From Gemmatimonadota bacterium (GTDB lineage: Bacteria; Gemmatimonadota; Gemmatimonadetes; Gemmatimonadales; GWC2-71-9), in the NCBI GenBank assembly GCA_016880225.1, contig JAEHDT010000076.1, forward strand, positions 1 through 6,291: 6,291 nucleotides of DNA. Direction: 5' to 3'. Within the stretch, counting starts at the first letter, position 1. Each line of letters starts with the position of its first letter. Positions 5,335 to 6,291 of the stretch are shown piece after piece. Under the pieces are notes generated by a model that worked only from the letters and a program-made list of their open reading frames with translations, was not told the origin of the DNA and made no database searches. Position numbers and translations under genes: made by a program.

Positions 5335-6291
5335 ATGCACCCGGGGGCCCGGACTGATGTCGGGCCCCCTACGCGTTTCCTGACCGGGGGACCCCGCCTG
5401 GGGTTCGGCGCGTGGGCGGTGGGGGGCGCGGGCTGGGGACCGGCCGCCGCCCCGGGTGAGCGCCTCGCCGCCGTCGAGCGCGCGCTCGAGCGCGGCATCA
5501 CCTTTTTCGATACGGCTCCCGCGTACGGCGACGGTGCCTCCGAGGCGCTGCTCGGTCGCGCCCTCCGACCGCACCGCGCAAGCGTCACGCTCGCGACCAA
5601 AGTCGGCCCGCGCGACGACCCGCGCCGCTCGCTCGAGGCGTCGCTGCGCCGCCTCGCCACCGACCACGTGGATCTGGTGCAGCTACACGAAGCACTCGAA
5701 GGCTGGGAGCGGCGGCTCGAGCAGCTGTACGCGCTGCAACAAGAGGGGAAGGCGCTGGCGCTCGGCCTGTGCAACGCCACCCATCTACAGCTCGCCCGAG
5801 CGCGCGAGATCGTCCCGCTCGCCACCTATCAGGGACCGTACAACCTGTTCGATCGCGACGTGGAGCAGCGCGAGCTGCCGCTGTGCCGGGAGCGCGGGAT
5901 CGCGTTTCTTGCCTACCGGCCCCTCGCCGCCGGCCTGCTCACGGGGAAATACACGACCGCTCCGCGGTTCCCCGAAGGCGACCATCGGCGCGGGATCTAC
6001 TGGTTCAAGGAGCCCGAGTTCGCGCGGCGGCGGCGCGCGATCGAGCGCCTCCGGGCGCTGGCGGCCCAATGCGAGATCAGCCTGGCTGCGCTGGCGCTCG
6101 GCTGGCTGCTCGCGCGCCCCGGCGTCACGATCGTGCTCGCCGGCGCGCGCAGCGCCGCGCAGATGGAGGACAATGCCGCGGCGGCGGACCGGCCGCTCCA
6201 TCCCGATGCCATCGGGGCGATCGACGCCGCCGTGCGCGAGGCGTTCCCCCCGGCTCGCGCCACCGAGGGGGCGCGCCGTGCCGCGCCCGCC
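5335..6291 (+). CDS. Aldo/keto reductase, open at the right edge
   Basis: NAD(P)H-dependent oxidoreductase of the aldo/keto reductase superfamily, acting in the cytoplasm on a carbonyl or alcohol that cannot be named from sequence. The TIM-barrel start LGFGAWAVGG lies at residues 22-31. The catalytic tetrad is complete: Asp59 and Tyr64 in FFDTAPAYG, Lys89 in LATKVG, His118 in LVQLHE. The GLCNAT segment stands where most relatives have GxSN. The cofactor-binding part follows as AYRPLAAGLLTGKY, then the late LAGARSAAQMEDNAAA segment, equivalent to the GxRxxxQxxEN motif for the NADP phosphate. It reads 319 codons without a stop, and the family is usually 310-340 residues, so only a few residues should be missing. 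ATG at 5335 has a good GAGGGAG site; codons 3-12 encode little family similarity and contain a strong hairpin. It is likely co-transcribed with the peptide gene. Confidence 0.93.
   Translation, partial: MHPGARTDVGPPTRFLTGGPRLGFGAWAVGGAGWGPAAAPGERLAAVERALERGITFFDTAPAYGDGASEALLGRALRPHRASVTLATKVGPRDDPRRSLEASLRRLATDHVDLVQLHEALEGWERRLEQLYALQQEGKALALGLCNATHLQLARAREIVPLATYQGPYNLFDRDVEQRELPLCRERGIAFLAYRPLAAGLLTGKYTTAPRFPEGDHRRGIYWFKEPEFARRRRAIERLRALAAQCEISLAALALGWLLARPGVTIVLAGARSAAQMEDNAAAADRPLHPDAIGAIDAAVREAFPPARATEGARRAAPA
5343..5369 (+). other. Strong GC hairpin inside the first codons of the reductase gene
   Basis: GGGGGCCCG (5343-5351) and CGGGCCCCC (5361-5369) form a nine-pair stem. The nine-base loop can add an A-T and a C-G pair around TGAT if one G is bulged. 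No proper T-run follows (TACGCGTTTCC), so it is a poor intrinsic terminator. It could protect the 3' end of the peptide message, pause polymerase, or lower reductase translation. Confidence 0.6.

Noticed and set aside
5343..5380. Intrinsic transcription terminator after the peptide gene
   Set aside because: The stem is strong but lies inside the reductase coding frame and lacks a T-run, so I list it only as a hairpin.
5153..5383. 76-codon plus-strand frame starting with TTG
   Set aside because: Its start is the -35 hexamer of the promoter, it has no ribosome site, and it overlaps the better-supported peptide and reductase genes in another frame.
5133..5825. Minus-strand extension of the methyltransferase frame into the reductase region
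   Set aside because: It crosses the divergent promoters and runs antisense to the peptide and reductase genes. The composition is Ser/Arg-rich and the family N-terminus begins at 5132.

Overview
This is a GC-rich, gene-dense bacterial window with no RNA genes, insertion sequences or CRISPR array that I can see. The lipoprotein signal on the solute-binding protein, the sigma70-type promoters and the strong GC bias at third codon positions suit a high-GC, probably environmental bacterium. I cannot fix the phylum; Gemmatimonadota is only a guess.

The layout is a divergent pair of transcription units around a short control region (about 5133-5228). Leftward (minus strand, 5132 down to 1) runs a six-gene operon: a divergent EgtD-type (Methyltransf_33) amino-acid N-methyltransferase; the ATPase, permease and lipoprotein binding protein of an OpuC/OsmF/EgtUV-type (quaternary-amine/betaine class) ABC transporter; an EamA/DMT-family transporter; and an MFS transporter cut by the window edge. 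All five junctions are 4-base stop/start overlaps (ATGA, ATGA, ATGA, GTGA, GTGA), so the six proteins are almost certainly made together. Rightward (plus strand) a good sigma70-like promoter and a near-perfect Shine-Dalgarno sequence drive a 30-codon gene. Its product is two copies of a 13-residue unit ending in Cys-His. Thirteen bases later comes an aldo/keto reductase, open at the right edge.

The tiny repeat peptide is the most unusual element. Differences between its repeats are partly synonymous, it has its own strong translation signals, and it sits between a methyltransferase and an oxidoreductase. It looks like a precursor of a modified peptide (RiPP-like), or a small thiol/metal-binding peptide. 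The methyltransferase keeps the SAM-binding site, but its predicted substrate pocket departs from classical EgtD at positions matching N166 and E282, so its substrate may not be free histidine. My working hypothesis, not shown by sequence alone, is that the locus makes and moves a small N-methylated (betaine-like) compound, possibly built on the Cys-His peptide, with the ABC system importing it and the DMT/MFS proteins exporting it or related compounds.
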